Shown here: positions 45,184 through 54,230 of the stretch, one piece after another
Numbering within the stretch: the stretch's first letter is position 1
Layout of the letters: each line of letters starts with the position of its first letter
Assembly: GCF_014197755.1 (NCBI RefSeq)
Contig: NZ_JACIGE010000004.1
Span: 62,001 to 126,000 of the forward strand
Direction of reading: 5' to 3'
From: Rhodocyclus tenuis
GTDB lineage: Bacteria > Pseudomonadota > Gammaproteobacteria > Burkholderiales > Rhodocyclaceae
Length of the DNA stretch: 64,000 bases
Program-made: the position numbers and the translations under genes
Notes under the pieces: model-generated
Told to the model about the DNA's origin: nothing
The model's database searches: none
Seen by the model: the letters and a program-made list of their open reading frames with translations, nothing else

Positions 45184-46494
45184 ATGACCATCAATTTTCC
45201 GGCAATCGTGAAGCGGGGCGCAGCGGCAGCCAGGCGCGATGCGTTGCAGACGCGTTGCCGGCGTTTTTCGAGTCGTTCCTTCCTCGGCTTCCTGTGTCTG
45301 GGCGCGGCGCTGAGTGCCATGCCGGCGCTGGCCGAAGAGATTGCCGAACCGCTCGTCAGCGGCCTTTCGCTACGCGGTTTCGGCACGCTCGGCATGGCGC
45401 GTTCGTCCACGGATCAGGCTGAGTACATTCGCGATCTGACGCAGCCCGGGGGCCTCAACCGGAGCTGGTCGGCGAAGGTCGACACCGTGGCCGGTGTTCA
45501 GGCCAACTATCAGATTCGCGACGACCTTGAGGCCGTGGTTCAGGCAGTCAGTCGCTACCGTTACGATGGCTCGTTCCGTCCGGAGCTGACCTGGGCTTTC
45601 CTCAAGTTCGACCCGAACCCGCAACTCAGCTTGCGCCTTGGCCGCGTCGGTACCGAGTTCTACATGCTTGCCGACTCGCGCATGGTCGGCTACTCCTACC
45701 TGCCGATCCGGCCGCCGGTGGATTACTTCGGCAGCCTGCCGATTTCCTATGTCGACGGAGGCGATGTCGTTGCCGCTGCGCCTTTCGCGAGCGGCTTGCT
45801 GCGCGGCAAGCTCTACGGCGGCTTGATGCGGGAACAGACCCCGATCAGCTACGAGAGCTTTGATCTTGGCGGTTCGCTGGTGGCGGGAGGGCATGTCGAC
45901 TACCAGCAGGGGGCCTGGCTGTGGCGTGTGGGCTATGCGCAATTGCGCTTCAAGGGCGAACTGCCGGCACCAGTTTCAGACTTGCGCAGCGGGCTGGCGG
46001 CAAGCGGCATTCCGCAAGCGCAGGCGGTTGCCGATGCGCTTTCGGTCGACGGCAAGCTTGCCCGCTTCTATTCGGCCGGTATCAGCTACGACCAGGGGCC
46101 CTTGCAGGTGCAGTTGATGGCCAGCCGGACGAAGTACGACACCGCGGCGTATCAGGATTCGCGCTCGGCATATGTCATCGCCGGCTATCGTCTGGGCGAT
46201 CTGACGCCCTTTGTTGGTCGCTCCTACAGCCATTCAACGGCGAAGCCGCTCTCTGCCGGTCCCCTCATGGCGGCGCTCCAGCCCGAGATCGACTCGCTTT
46301 CGGCCGCGACGGGAACCGACCAGTTCACCAGCTTTGTCGGCGTGCGCTGGGATTTCCGGCGCGACATGGCCTTGAAGGCGCAGGTCGATTTCGTGCGAGG
46401 CTCTGCGGACTCGCGATATCTGGTGCGCTGGCGTCAAGCCGACTACGACGGCCGCATGAACGTGTTCAGCCTCGCGCTCGATTTCATCTTCTAG
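45184..46494 (+). CDS. Porin-like outer membrane beta-barrel protein
   Basis: Predicted outer-membrane protein of 436 residues. A long basic N region and hydrophobic core (SFLGFLCLGAALSAMPALA) form a signal peptide cut near residue 50. The mature part alternates hydrophobic and polar residues with aromatic girdles (LSLRGFGTLGMARS, AYVIAGYRLGDLTPFVGRSYS) and ends in LALDFIF with the terminal Phe needed for BAM-dependent insertion. No enzyme motif is seen. It resembles uncharacterised barrel proteins rather than the classic 16-stranded porins. The start ATG 45184 has a weak AAAAGACA before it. It is the first gene of a three-gene operon with a PstS-like protein and a CHASE8 c-di-GMP protein. 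Confidence 0.8.
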   Translation: MTINFPAIVKRGAAAARRDALQTRCRRFSSRSFLGFLCLGAALSAMPALAEEIAEPLVSGLSLRGFGTLGMARSSTDQAEYIRDLTQPGGLNRSWSAKVDTVAGVQANYQIRDDLEAVVQAVSRYRYDGSFRPELTWAFLKFDPNPQLSLRLGRVGTEFYMLADSRMVGYSYLPIRPPVDYFGSLPISYVDGGDVVAAAPFASGLLRGKLYGGLMREQTPISYESFDLGGSLVAGGHVDYQQGAWLWRVGYAQLRFKGELPAPVSDLRSGLAASGIPQAQAVADALSVDGKLARFYSAGISYDQGPLQVQLMASRTKYDTAAYQDSRSAYVIAGYRLGDLTPFVGRSYSHSTAKPLSAGPLMAALQPEIDSLSAATGTDQFTSFVGVRWDFRRDMALKAQVDFVRGSADSRYLVRWRQADYDGRMNVFSLALDFIF

Positions 46495-46496
46495 CC

Positions 46497-46937
46497 ATGG
46501 CACGCAGACTTCTACCCCTTCTGCTTTGTCTCGGCGCGCTGCTGCTGCCAGCCCGCGAGTGCCTGGCTGAACTGGTGGTCATTGCCAACGCGAAGAGCGG
46601 CGTCGAGCGTCTCGGCCGCGAAGAGGTGGTCAATATTTTTCTCGGGCGCTTCCGGCAGTTGCCCTCGGGAATGACCGCACTACCCGCTGACCTGCCCGCC
46701 GGCAGTGCGGAAAAGGAAGCCTTTTACCGGCTGCTGGTGAACAAGGACCTCGCCGACATCAATGCGTACTGGGCCCGACTGGTCTTTTCCGGGCGAACCT
46801 CGCCACCGCGGCAGATGCGTGGCGAAGCCGATCTCTTGCGCTTCGTCAGCGAGACGCCGGGAGCTGTCGGTTATCTTGAGCGCGCGCATCTCGATTCGCG
46901 CGTCCGTGTTGTTTTCGAGTTTTCCGCTGAACGATGA
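46497..46937 (+). CDS. Small periplasmic PstS-like (phosphate-binding-like) protein
   Basis: Secreted 146-residue protein with a clear signal peptide (RRLLPLLLCLGALLLPARECLA, cut after about 24). The mature part resembles a fragment of the phosphate-binding/PBP-like superfamily: VVIANAKSGVERLGREEVVNIFLGRFRQLPSG, YWARLVFSGRTSPPRQM and VSETPGAVGYL match the pattern of short PstS-like proteins found beside sensory genes. It is far shorter than a transporter binding protein and has no ABC neighbours, so a signalling role is more likely than uptake. The start follows the porin stop by two bases and its own stop overlaps the next ATG by four bases. Confidence 0.85.
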   Translation: MARRLLPLLLCLGALLLPARECLAELVVIANAKSGVERLGREEVVNIFLGRFRQLPSGMTALPADLPAGSAEKEAFYRLLVNKDLADINAYWARLVFSGRTSPPRQMRGEADLLRFVSETPGAVGYLERAHLDSRVRVVFEFSAER

Positions 46938-49342
46938 AAACGCTACCCCTCGGCAAAGGACACAGCATCCTCTACATCGCGGCGGTGGCGGTCGTTTCCA
47001 GCGCGATCGGGGTGGGACTGATCTTCATCGGGATCACTGCCTGGGTGACTCATGAGCGGGCTCAGCAACAGACTTCCCAGCGCCTCGGTGAGTTGCTCGG
47101 TACGGTGGAAAGCACCGCCAGCATTGCCTGTTTTGTCGAAGATCAGGCGCTGGCGCGCGAGCTTGCCCGCGGCCTGCTCAAGAACAGCGAGGCGCTGGCG
47201 GTCGTCATCCGCAGCAATTCGGGCGAGTTGGCCAGCGCCCGGCGCAGCGGTGTCGGTGAAATCGCGCTGGCGCGCGCGGCCGAAGCGCGCATACGCCGGC
47301 CGATCGTCTCGCCTTTCAACAGCGCGCTGACAGTGGGCGAGATTCTGCTTGATCCCGACCCCGAGGCGGTGGAACGCACCGTCATCGAAGAGGTGCGCTT
47401 CATCGGCATTCTGCTCTGGCTGCTGCTCGCCGCGCTGGTGTCGGTGATTGCCTTCGTCATGCTGCGTCAGATCGTTCGGCCGATTCAGGGCCTGTCGCTG
47501 CAACTGCACCGCATGGACGCCGCCGCCGGTGACCGTCTCGCCATCGGCCGGGTCGATCCGGGCGCCGAGCTGGGTGGTCTGGTCGCCGACGTCAACGCGC
47601 TCGCCGATCAACTGGTCGCATCGCTCGACGACGAGCGCAAGTTGCGCATCCAGCGCGAATTCGACGAGAAGAAATACCGCGCGATCTTCGATAATGCCGA
47701 GACCGGCATTTTCATCGCCAGACGTGACGGCGTGGTTGAATCGCGCAACCCGGCGCTGGCCCGCCTGTTCGAATTGCCGGCCTATCTGTCGGTCGATTCG
47801 GCGGGAATCAGCCTGCTCACCCTGCCTTGGCAGCAGCCCTCAAGCTTGCCGGAACTGCTTGCTCGCTGTGTCGATGAAAATCTGACGCTCGCGGCTGATC
47901 TCGAGTTTCTCCATGGCGACGGCAACACCCGCTGGTTGAATGTCGTGCTCAGCCCGATTGGCGACGAGCGCGTTCAGGGCGTCGTCAGCAACGTCACCGA
48001 ACGGCGGCAAGCCGAGGATTCCGCACGCCATCAGGCGGTCACCGATCCGCTGACCGGTATCGCCAACCGCCCCGGGCTTGAACAGCAGTTGCAGGCTGAG
48101 ATGCAGCACTGCACAAGCGGCAGCGAAAATGGTTTTGCCTTTCTGCTGATTGATCTCGATGGTTTCAAGCGCATCAACGACGCCCTCGGTCTGCCGGTCG
48201 GCGACAGCATTCTCAAGGCTGCGTCGTCGCGCATCCTTTCCTGCCTGAAGGACTCTGACATCGTTGCGCGTATGGGCGGCGACGAATTTGCGGCAATCCT
48301 GCCGCGTATCGACGATGAAGCACTGGCGGCGAGCGTTGGCGAGCGCATCGTCCGCGCCCTGCGCCGCAGCTACGACGGCCATGGCACACCGATCCAGCTC
48401 GGCGCCAGCATCGGCATCACGCTGTTTCCCGGCGACGGTGCCGACCTGCCGACGCTGTTGCGCAATGCCGAGCTGGCGCTTGATCGCGCCAAGGCAAGTG
48501 GTGGTGGACGCTTCAGCTTCTTTGATCCCGCCATGGCAGAAACCGCCGAACGTCGGCGGACGCTGGAAACCGACATGCAGCTCGCGCTGCGGCGCAACGA
48601 GTTCAAGCTGTTCCTGCAGCCCGTCGTCGATCTGAGCGGCAAACGCGTGGTCGGCGCCGAAGCACTGATCCGCTGGCAGCATCACGAGAAGGGACTGATC
48701 GTTCCCGATGCCTTCATCCCGCTGGCCGAAGAAACCGGACTCATCGTCGACATCGGCCTGTGGTGTCTGGAAGAGGCCTGTCTGCGTCTGGCCGAGTGGC
48801 AGCGCGAGGGACGCGACCTCTACCTGTCGCTCAACATATCGGCACGCCAGATTCCCGAAGGCTTGCCGCCGGCCGTCGTGCTTGACGCAGTTCGCCGCCA
48901 TGGCGTCGACGCGTCACGGCTGGTTCTCGAAATCACCGAAGGCGTTCTGCTTGCCGACGTTGGCCGTTCGCAGTCCTGGTTGCGGGAGCTGCGCGAAAGC
49001 GGCTTCCGCATTTACCTTGATGATTTCGGCACGGGCTATTCATCGCTGTCCTACCTCAAGCGTTTCCCGGTCGATACGGTGAAGATCGACAAGTCCTTCA
49101 TCCGCGACCTGAACCGCAACGAGAACGACCGTGCCCTGGTCGAGGCGATCATCGCCATGGCGCGCAGCCTGCGCCTGCAAGTGGTCGCCGAAGGCGTCGA
49201 AGACGCCGAACAACTGGCGCAGTTGCGGCAGATGGGCTGCAACTACATCCAGGGCTACCATTTCTCGATGCCGGTCTGTTCCGCCGACTTCGCGGCAGCG
49301 GCAGAGTCGATTGCCCGGTCGTTTTTGCCGGAAAACGCCTAA
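46934..49342 (+). CDS. CHASE8-HAMP-PAS-GGDEF-EAL membrane protein (YfiN-like input)
   Basis: Inner-membrane c-di-GMP protein of 802 residues. A membrane helix at 13-38, a periplasmic CHASE8-like region at 40-155 (the input type of YfiN/TpbB), a second helix at about 155-178 and a HAMP domain (178-235) are followed by a PAS-like domain. The GGDEF domain has GGDEF at 448-452. Its inhibition site is KDSD at 439-442, Lys for Arg, so product inhibition may be weakened. The EAL domain (EAL at 576-578) has the complete catalytic set SLNISARQ, LEITEGVL, LDDFGTGYSS, VKIDKSFI, VVAEGVE and IQGYHFS. Its start overlaps the stop of the PstS-like gene by four bases, and the genes around it suggest periplasmic control. 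Confidence 0.92.
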   Translation: MKTLPLGKGHSILYIAAVAVVSSAIGVGLIFIGITAWVTHERAQQQTSQRLGELLGTVESTASIACFVEDQALARELARGLLKNSEALAVVIRSNSGELASARRSGVGEIALARAAEARIRRPIVSPFNSALTVGEILLDPDPEAVERTVIEEVRFIGILLWLLLAALVSVIAFVMLRQIVRPIQGLSLQLHRMDAAAGDRLAIGRVDPGAELGGLVADVNALADQLVASLDDERKLRIQREFDEKKYRAIFDNAETGIFIARRDGVVESRNPALARLFELPAYLSVDSAGISLLTLPWQQPSSLPELLARCVDENLTLAADLEFLHGDGNTRWLNVVLSPIGDERVQGVVSNVTERRQAEDSARHQAVTDPLTGIANRPGLEQQLQAEMQHCTSGSENGFAFLLIDLDGFKRINDALGLPVGDSILKAASSRILSCLKDSDIVARMGGDEFAAILPRIDDEALAASVGERIVRALRRSYDGHGTPIQLGASIGITLFPGDGADLPTLLRNAELALDRAKASGGGRFSFFDPAMAETAERRRTLETDMQLALRRNEFKLFLQPVVDLSGKRVVGAEALIRWQHHEKGLIVPDAFIPLAEETGLIVDIGLWCLEEACLRLAEWQREGRDLYLSLNISARQIPEGLPPAVVLDAVRRHGVDASRLVLEITEGVLLADVGRSQSWLRELRESGFRIYLDDFGTGYSSLSYLKRFPVDTVKIDKSFIRDLNRNENDRALVEAIIAMARSLRLQVVAEGVEDAEQLAQLRQMGCNYIQGYHFSMPVCSADFAAAAESIARSFLPENA

Positions 49343-50076
49343 TAGGCGCTGATCTGCCCGTTTGTCACCCTGACGTGATCGCCGATCTGCCATGAGGGAG
49401 CCTGGTTCTGGGTGAGGACACGCGCGCTGCCATCTTCAAGTCGTACGATGATCTGGTATTGGCGCGTACTGCGCAGGTTCTTCTCGGTGGCATTGCCGGC
49501 GAATGCGCCACCGAGCGCACCGACTACCGTTGCCACATCGCGGCCCCGGCCGTTGCCGATCTGATGGCCGATCACTCCACCGAGAACGCCGCCAGTGACG
49601 GCACCCAAACCACTGCCCTGAGCTTCCTGCCCGATTTCGCGCACGCTCTCCACCGTCCCGCAATCCAGGCAGATCGGCGGCGCTGGCGGGTAGCCGGCGG
49701 CCGGGGTGGCGTCGATGACTTCGCCTGCGTTATTGCGAGCTGTTTGCTGCGTTCTCGCGTGTGCCGGCGTCGAGATGTCGGCCTGCGCCTGGCTGACGCG
49801 ATGGCGCGGCGCGCTGGCAGGGCTGGCTGGATTGGCGGCAGTCGGCTGTGTCGTTAAGTTTGGCGTGACAGCGCTTGCCGGCGCCGCCGACGTGAGCGGC
49901 GCATTTTCCGCAGCGGCGCTGGCGACGGCAGCTGCCGGCTGCGCTGATGGCAACCAGCCGGCAAAGTGGGCGATGCCCGTCAGGCTGGCAGCAATCACGG
50001 CAATGGCCGCGCCGAGAACGAGCGGATGTGTCGAATGCGCGGCGGCGACGGCAGGAGCCTTGCTGGGGGTGTTCAT
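49339..50076 (-). CDS. Glycine-zipper 2TM-like envelope protein
   Basis: A 245-residue protein with one N-terminal membrane anchor (LVLGAAIAVIAASLTGIAHFAG), a low-complexity Ala/Pro/Thr linker and a C-terminal glycine-zipper segment (GLGAVTGGVLGGVIGHQIGNGRGRDVATVVGALGGAFAGN). The tail IIVRLEDGSARVLTQNQAPSWQIGDHVRV is typical of the 17-kDa-antigen/SlyB-like group. Such proteins are envelope-associated, and the function is unknown. ATG 50076 (MNTPSKAPAV) is the natural start. Its last codons overlap by four bases, tail to tail, with the CHASE8 gene, so no terminator lies between. Confidence 0.85.
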   Translation of the reverse strand: MNTPSKAPAVAAAHSTHPLVLGAAIAVIAASLTGIAHFAGWLPSAQPAAAVASAAAENAPLTSAAPASAVTPNLTTQPTAANPASPASAPRHRVSQAQADISTPAHARTQQTARNNAGEVIDATPAAGYPPAPPICLDCGTVESVREIGQEAQGSGLGAVTGGVLGGVIGHQIGNGRGRDVATVVGALGGAFAGNATEKNLRSTRQYQIIVRLEDGSARVLTQNQAPSWQIGDHVRVTNGQISAY

Positions 50077-50193
50077 TGCGCGGATTCCCGGTGCGTTGGT
50101 GATCCCCGAACAACGCGGAGGCAAGCGGCTGAGCCGACTGTTGCAACAGAAGCTTACAAAGCCCGCTGCCTGCCGCCGGTCGCGCCCGATCTT

Positions 50194-50985
50194 TCAGGGA
50201 CGATGGGCACGCAGCATTTCGCGCTTGCCGGAGAAGCCGGGCAGTTTCTCGATCTGCCAGCCGCTGTCAGTCAGCGCCTGACGCACGCCGGAAGCTACCG
50301 ACCACGTGGCGAGCGTCGCACCGGGCGCTGCCAGACGGGCAAGTTGGCTGAGCAGGCTGGCGTTCCAGAGTTCCGGATTCTTCGCCGGCGAGAAACCGTC
50401 GAGGTAAAAGGCGTCAGCCAGTTCCGCCTGCTGTGTCAGTTGTGGCAGCGCGTCTCTGGCGTCGGCGAAGACAAGGCTCAGCCTGACTTGCGCCTGATCG
50501 AAGTGCAGCTCATGCCGCCCGGCAACGGTCGGGGGCCAGACGCTTTGCAGATCGAGAGCGAGTTCGCCGAGCGCAGTATCGGCTGTGCCGGTCTCGCAGC
50601 AGTGGCGCGTTGCCGCTCGCTTGTCGTCTGCCATCGGCGGCTGCGGCTTGCTTGCCGGCGCGTCGAGCAGCGCAGAGTACGCCGTGGCCAGGTCGGCGAC
50701 AGCAAACGGGTGCTTCTCGAAAGAGATGAAATGCAGCTGCGTGCAGCGTTGCGGATCGGCGCGCCACGCGGCCCAGGTGGCGAGGAAGTTGATGCCCAGC
50801 CCGAAGCCCGTCTCGACGATGGTGAAGCGGCAACGCCCCTGCCAGCGCTGCGGCAGGCCGTTGCCGCCGAGAAAGACGTGTCGCGCCTGACCGATCCCGC
50901 CGCTGCGCGTGTGGTAGACGTCGCCGTAGGCCTCCGAAAAAGGAATGCCTTCGGGCGAGAAGCTGAGCTGCGCCGCTTCGATCAC
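50194..50985 (-). CDS. mnmD: tRNA mnm5s2U34 methyltransferase MnmD (stand-alone)
   Basis: Predicted SAM-dependent methyltransferase of 263 residues, the N-terminal MnmC1/DUF752 half of MnmC, which completes mnm5s2U at the wobble base of tRNAs. Motifs: IPFSEAYGDVYHTRSGGIGQARHVFLGGNGLPQRW, the SAM site FTIVETGFGLGINFLATW, FYLDGFSPAKNPELW and the terminal GWQIEKLPGFSGKREML. The FAD-dependent MnmC2 half of the enterobacterial fusion is missing here, so either it is encoded elsewhere or another route supplies nm5U. It lies downstream of lysS on the minus strand, 161 bases away. Confidence 0.94.
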   Translation of the reverse strand: MIEAAQLSFSPEGIPFSEAYGDVYHTRSGGIGQARHVFLGGNGLPQRWQGRCRFTIVETGFGLGINFLATWAAWRADPQRCTQLHFISFEKHPFAVADLATAYSALLDAPASKPQPPMADDKRAATRHCCETGTADTALGELALDLQSVWPPTVAGRHELHFDQAQVRLSLVFADARDALPQLTQQAELADAFYLDGFSPAKNPELWNASLLSQLARLAAPGATLATWSVASGVRQALTDSGWQIEKLPGFSGKREMLRAHRP

Positions 50986-51083
50986 GATGACTGGGCTGGA
51001 TCAGCAGGTAAGCAAGGTCTTGCAAGCCCACCCAAACCTCACGACCGAGCGAGCGCCGCTCAGGCAAGGCGCGCGCCGCCGCC

Positions 51084-51100
51084 GCATGGCAGCGCCATGC
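51084..51100 (-). other. Short perfect hairpin between lysS and mnmD
   Basis: GCATGGC-AGC-GCCATGC, a perfect 7-base-pair stem 47 bases downstream of the lysS stop on the minus strand. No T tract follows, so a terminator role is doubtful. Confidence 0.3.
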
Positions 51101-51146
51101 AAGGGGGCGCGCAACGCCGCATGAGCAAGCGCAGCCGGTCGCCGCA

Positions 51147-52661
51147 CTACTCGGGGCGCATCTGGGGGAAGAGAATCACGTCGCGGATGTTGGCACTGTC
51201 GGTGAGCAGCATCACCAGCCGGTCGATGCCGATGCCGCAGCCGCCGGTCGGCGGCAGGCCGTATTCGAGCGCGCGGATGTAGTCGGCGTCGTAATACATC
51301 GCCTCTTCATCGCCGGCGTCCTTGGCCTTGACCTGCTCGAGGAAGCGCGCGGCCTGGTCCTCCGGGTCGTTCAGTTCGGAGAAGCCGTTGGCGATCTCGC
51401 GGCCGACGATGAACAGCTCGAAGCGCTCGGTGATCTCCGGGTTGCTGTCGCTGCGCCGCGCCAGCGGGCTGACCTCGGCCGGGTAGTCGATGATGAAGGT
51501 CGGCGACCACAGCTTCGCTTCAGCGACTTCCTCGAACATCATCAGTTGCAGCGCGCCGAGTCCCATGTCCGGACGCGTCGCGACCTTCATCGCCGCCAGC
51601 TTGGCGCGCAGCCAGTCGGCGTCGGCGAGCTGTTCGAGCGTGATGTCGGGGCGCTCCTGACGGATCGCCTCGACGATGGTCAGGCGAGCGAAGGGTTGCG
51701 ACAGGTCGAGCGTACGACCCTGATACTCGAACACCTCGGTGCCGAGCGCTTCGCGCGCGGCGTGGCGCAGCAGGCCTTCGGTGAAGTCCATCAGCTTCTT
51801 GTATTCGCTGTAGGCCTCGTAGAACTCCATCATCGTGAACTCGGGGTTGTGCCGCGGCGACAGCCCTTCGTTGCGGAAATTGCGGTTGAGTTCGAACACC
51901 TTCTCAAGACCGCCGACGACCAGGCGCTTGAGGTAGAGCTCGGGCGCGATGCGCAGGAACATTTCGAGGTCGAGCGCGTTGTGGTGCGTCTTGAACGGAC
52001 GCGCCGCGGCGCCGCCGGGGATCGGGTGCATCATCGGCGTCTCGACTTCGAGGAAGCCGTGCGTGCTCATATAGTTGCGGATCGACTGCACCAGCCGGCT
52101 ACGCGCGATGAAGGTGTTGCGCGAGTCGTCGTTGGTGATCAGGTCGAGGTAGCGCGCGCGGTACTTCTGTTCCTGGTCGGTCAGGCCGTGGAATTTCTCG
52201 GGCAGCGGGCGCAGCGACTTCGACAGCAGGCGCAGTTCGGAACACTGCACGGTCAGCTCGCCGGTGCGCGTGCGGAAGAGCACGCCGACGGCGCCGACAA
52301 TGTCGCCGATGTCCCAGCGCTTGAAGTCGGCCAGCGTCTCGGCGCCGACGCGGTCGGCGGCGACGTAGATCTGGATGCGGCCGGAGAGGTCCTGCAGCGA
52401 GGCGAAGGCGGCCTTGCCCATCACTCGCTTGAGCATCATTCGCCCGGCGATCTTCACTTCGACCGGCGTCGCTTCCAGCTCTTCGCCGGTTTTCTCGCAG
52501 TAGGCGTCAAGGATGACGCCGGCGGTGTTCTCGCGCGCGAAGTCGTTCGGGTAGGCATGGCCCTGCGTGCGCCATTCGGCGAGCTTGGCACGGCGTTCGG
52601 CAATGATGTGGTTTTCGTCGGCGGCAGCGGTCGGCGAGGGCGAGGGCGTTTGTTCGGTCAT
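51147..52661 (-). CDS. lysS: Lysyl-tRNA synthetase (class II)
   Basis: Charges tRNA-Lys. The 504 residues match the class II family. An OB-fold anticodon-binding domain (about 55-150, [13 protein letters not shown]) is followed by the catalytic core with class II motif 2 ([23 protein letters not shown]) and motif 3 ([17 protein letters not shown]) at the C terminus. The start ATG gives [27 protein letters not shown], a normal N terminus. It lies 145 bases downstream of prfB on the same strand, the common prfB-lysS order in proteobacteria. Confidence 0.98.
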   Translation of the reverse strand: MTEQTPSPSPTAAADENHIIAERRAKLAEWRTQGHAYPNDFARENTAGVILDAYCEKTGEELEATPVEVKIAGRMMLKRVMGKAAFASLQDLSGRIQIYVAADRVGAETLADFKRWDIGDIVGAVGVLFRTRTGELTVQCSELRLLSKSLRPLPEKFHGLTDQEQKYRARYLDLITNDDSRNTFIARSRLVQSIRNYMSTHGFLEVETPMMHPIPGGAAARPFKTHHNALDLEMFLRIAPELYLKRLVVGGLEKVFELNRNFRNEGLSPRHNPEFTMMEFYEAYSEYKKLMDFTEGLLRHAAREALGTEVFEYQGRTLDLSQPFARLTIVEAIRQERPDITLEQLADADWLRAKLAAMKVATRPDMGLGALQLMMFEEVAEAKLWSPTFIIDYPAEVSPLARRSDSNPEITERFELFIVGREIANGFSELNDPEDQAARFLEQVKAKDAGDEEAMYYDADYIRALEYGLPPTGGCGIGIDRLVMLLTDSANIRDVILFPQMRPE

Positions 52662-52806
52662 GGCGGGGCCTGGTCGATGAGCGGTTGCAGTGATGTTCGG
52701 AATGGCAGTTCGGGCAGATTCGGGGTTTCGTGATACGGCAATGGCGTCGCGGTGGTGCGGAGGGCAGGGCCTGCGGCGGGCTCAGCCCACCGTCCGGCCG
52801 CTGCTT

Positions 52807-53911
52807 TTACACGCCCTGTTTCAGGCTGGCCTCAATGAAGATGTCGAGGTCGCCGTCGAGGACGCCTTGCGTATTGCCGACTTCGACGTTGGTACGCAGA
52901 TCCTTGATGCGCGACTGGTCGAGCACGTAGGAACGGATCTGGTGGCCCCAGCCGATGTCGGTCTTGGCGTCTTCGAGCTTCTGCTGTTCGGCCTGACGCT
53001 TGCGCAGTTCGGCTTCGTACAGGCGCGACTTCAGCATCGCCATTGCTTCGGCGCGGTTGCGGTGCTGCGAGCGGTCGTTCTGGCACTGCACGACGATTCC
53101 CGAGGGGATGTGCGTGATGCGCACCGCCGAGTCGGTCTTGTTGATGTGCTGTCCGCCGGCACCCGAGGCGCGGTAGGTATCGACGCGCAGGTCCGCCGGA
53201 TTTACCTCGATCTCGAAGGAGTCGTCGATTTCCGGGTAAGCGAAGACCGAGCAGAAGCTGGTGTGGCGACGTGCGTTCGAGTCGAACGGCGATTTGCGTA
53301 CCAGCCGGTGGATACCCGACTCCGAGCGCAGCATGCCGTAGGCGTACTCGCCGGAGAGCTTGATCGTCGCCGTCTTGATGCCGGCGACTTCGCCTTCGGA
53401 TTCTTCCAGCACTTCGACCGTGAAGCCCTTGCGCTCGCCGTACTTGAGGTACATGCGCAGCAGCATCGACGCCCAGTCCTGCGCCTCGGTGCCACCGGCA
53501 CCGGCCTGGATGTCGATGAAGGTGTTGAGCGGGTCGGCCGGGTTGTTGAACATGCGGCGGAATTCGAGACCACCGACGTCCTTCTCGATGCCGTCGATGT
53601 CGGCGGCGACGGCGAGCAGCGTGTCGTCGTCGTCTTCATCACGTGCCATGTCGAACAGGTCCTTGGCATCAACCAGACCGGAGGCGACACGGTCGAGGAC
53701 GAGGACGACGCCTTCGAGCGCTTTCTTTTCCTTGCCGAGTTCCTGCGCCCGCTCCGGGTTGTCCCAGACCTTCGGGTCTTCGAGTTCGCGGCTGACTGCG
53801 ATCAGTTGGTCGTGCTTCTGATCGTAGTCAAAGATACCTCCGCAGTTCGTTCGCGCGCTGGTCGAGGTCGGCGAAGCGGTTGGCAAGGGCGTTGAGCTGT
53901 TCGGCTTCCAT
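52807..53911 (-). CDS. prfB: Peptide chain release factor 2, expressed by programmed +1 frameshift
   Basis: RF2 ends translation at UAA and UGA. The protein is 367 residues and is made from two frames. A 27-codon leader from ATG 53911 ([13 protein letters not shown]...RRYL) ends in an in-frame TGA at 53828-53830. A +1 shift at CTT continues as [20 protein letters not shown] in the second frame down to 52807. The GGQ motif region [21 protein letters not shown] (catalytic peptidyl hydrolysis) and the stop-reading anticodon-like segment ([13 protein letters not shown]) are present. The length fits E. coli RF2 (365). The frameshift controls RF2 level: low RF2 slows termination at the TGA and favours shifting. 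Confidence 0.97.
53827..53842 (-). promoter_or_regulatory. RF2 programmed frameshift site
   Basis: On the minus strand, CGG AGG TAT CTT TGA C. The internal Shine-Dalgarno-like GGAGG stands three bases before the slippery CTT, with TGAC as the poor stop context. This is the canonical prfB layout. Confidence 0.95.
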
Positions 53912-53943
53912 GATCGTGTCGGTCCCGCTTGAATAAAAGCGCG

Positions 53944-53949
53944 ATTATA
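53944..53949 (-). promoter_or_regulatory. prfB promoter -10
   Basis: A perfect TATAAT on the minus strand, 32 bases before the prfB start. No convincing -35 lies at 16-18 bases. Confidence 0.5.
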
Positions 53950-54108
53950 CCCGTCAGTCGCTCTGCCGCTGGCCCCGGCTGGTCGCCGGATGTTTGCCGC
54001 AGCTGCCGATCAATGCCATGGAAAGAACGGCTTGCGGCAATTGTCCTCGCTGCGCGCCGGGCGTGGCCGGTGCGCAGCGGCCCGGCGTCGCGCACTGCCG
54101 CGGGTAAA

Positions 54109-54137
54109 TTGACCACCGTCGCCGGCTGTGGTTTAAT
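54109..54137 (+). promoter_or_regulatory. Strong sigma-70-type promoter for the tRNA gene
   Basis: TTGACC, exactly 17 bases and TTTAAT, ending 18 bases before the mature tRNA 5' end, with a GC-rich discriminator TCGCGCC as expected for stable RNA genes under stringent control. Confidence 0.75.
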
Positions 54138-54155
54138 TCGCGCCTCTTCTCTATC

Positions 54156-54230
54156 GGGCGGTTAACTCAGCGGTAGAGTGCCACCTTCACACGGTGGAAG
54201 CCACTGGTTCGATCCCAGTACCGCCCACCA
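54156..54230 (+). tRNA. tRNA-Val (anticodon CAC)
   Basis: A 75-base cloverleaf. The acceptor GGGCGGT pairs with ACCGCCC, the D stem ACTC/GAGT, the anticodon stem CCACC/GGTGG with loop TTCACAC (anticodon CAC at 54188-54190), and the T arm ACTGG-TTCGATC-CCAGT; the encoded 3' CCA ends at 54230. It reads GUG, a frequent valine codon in this GC-rich genome. Confidence 0.93.
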
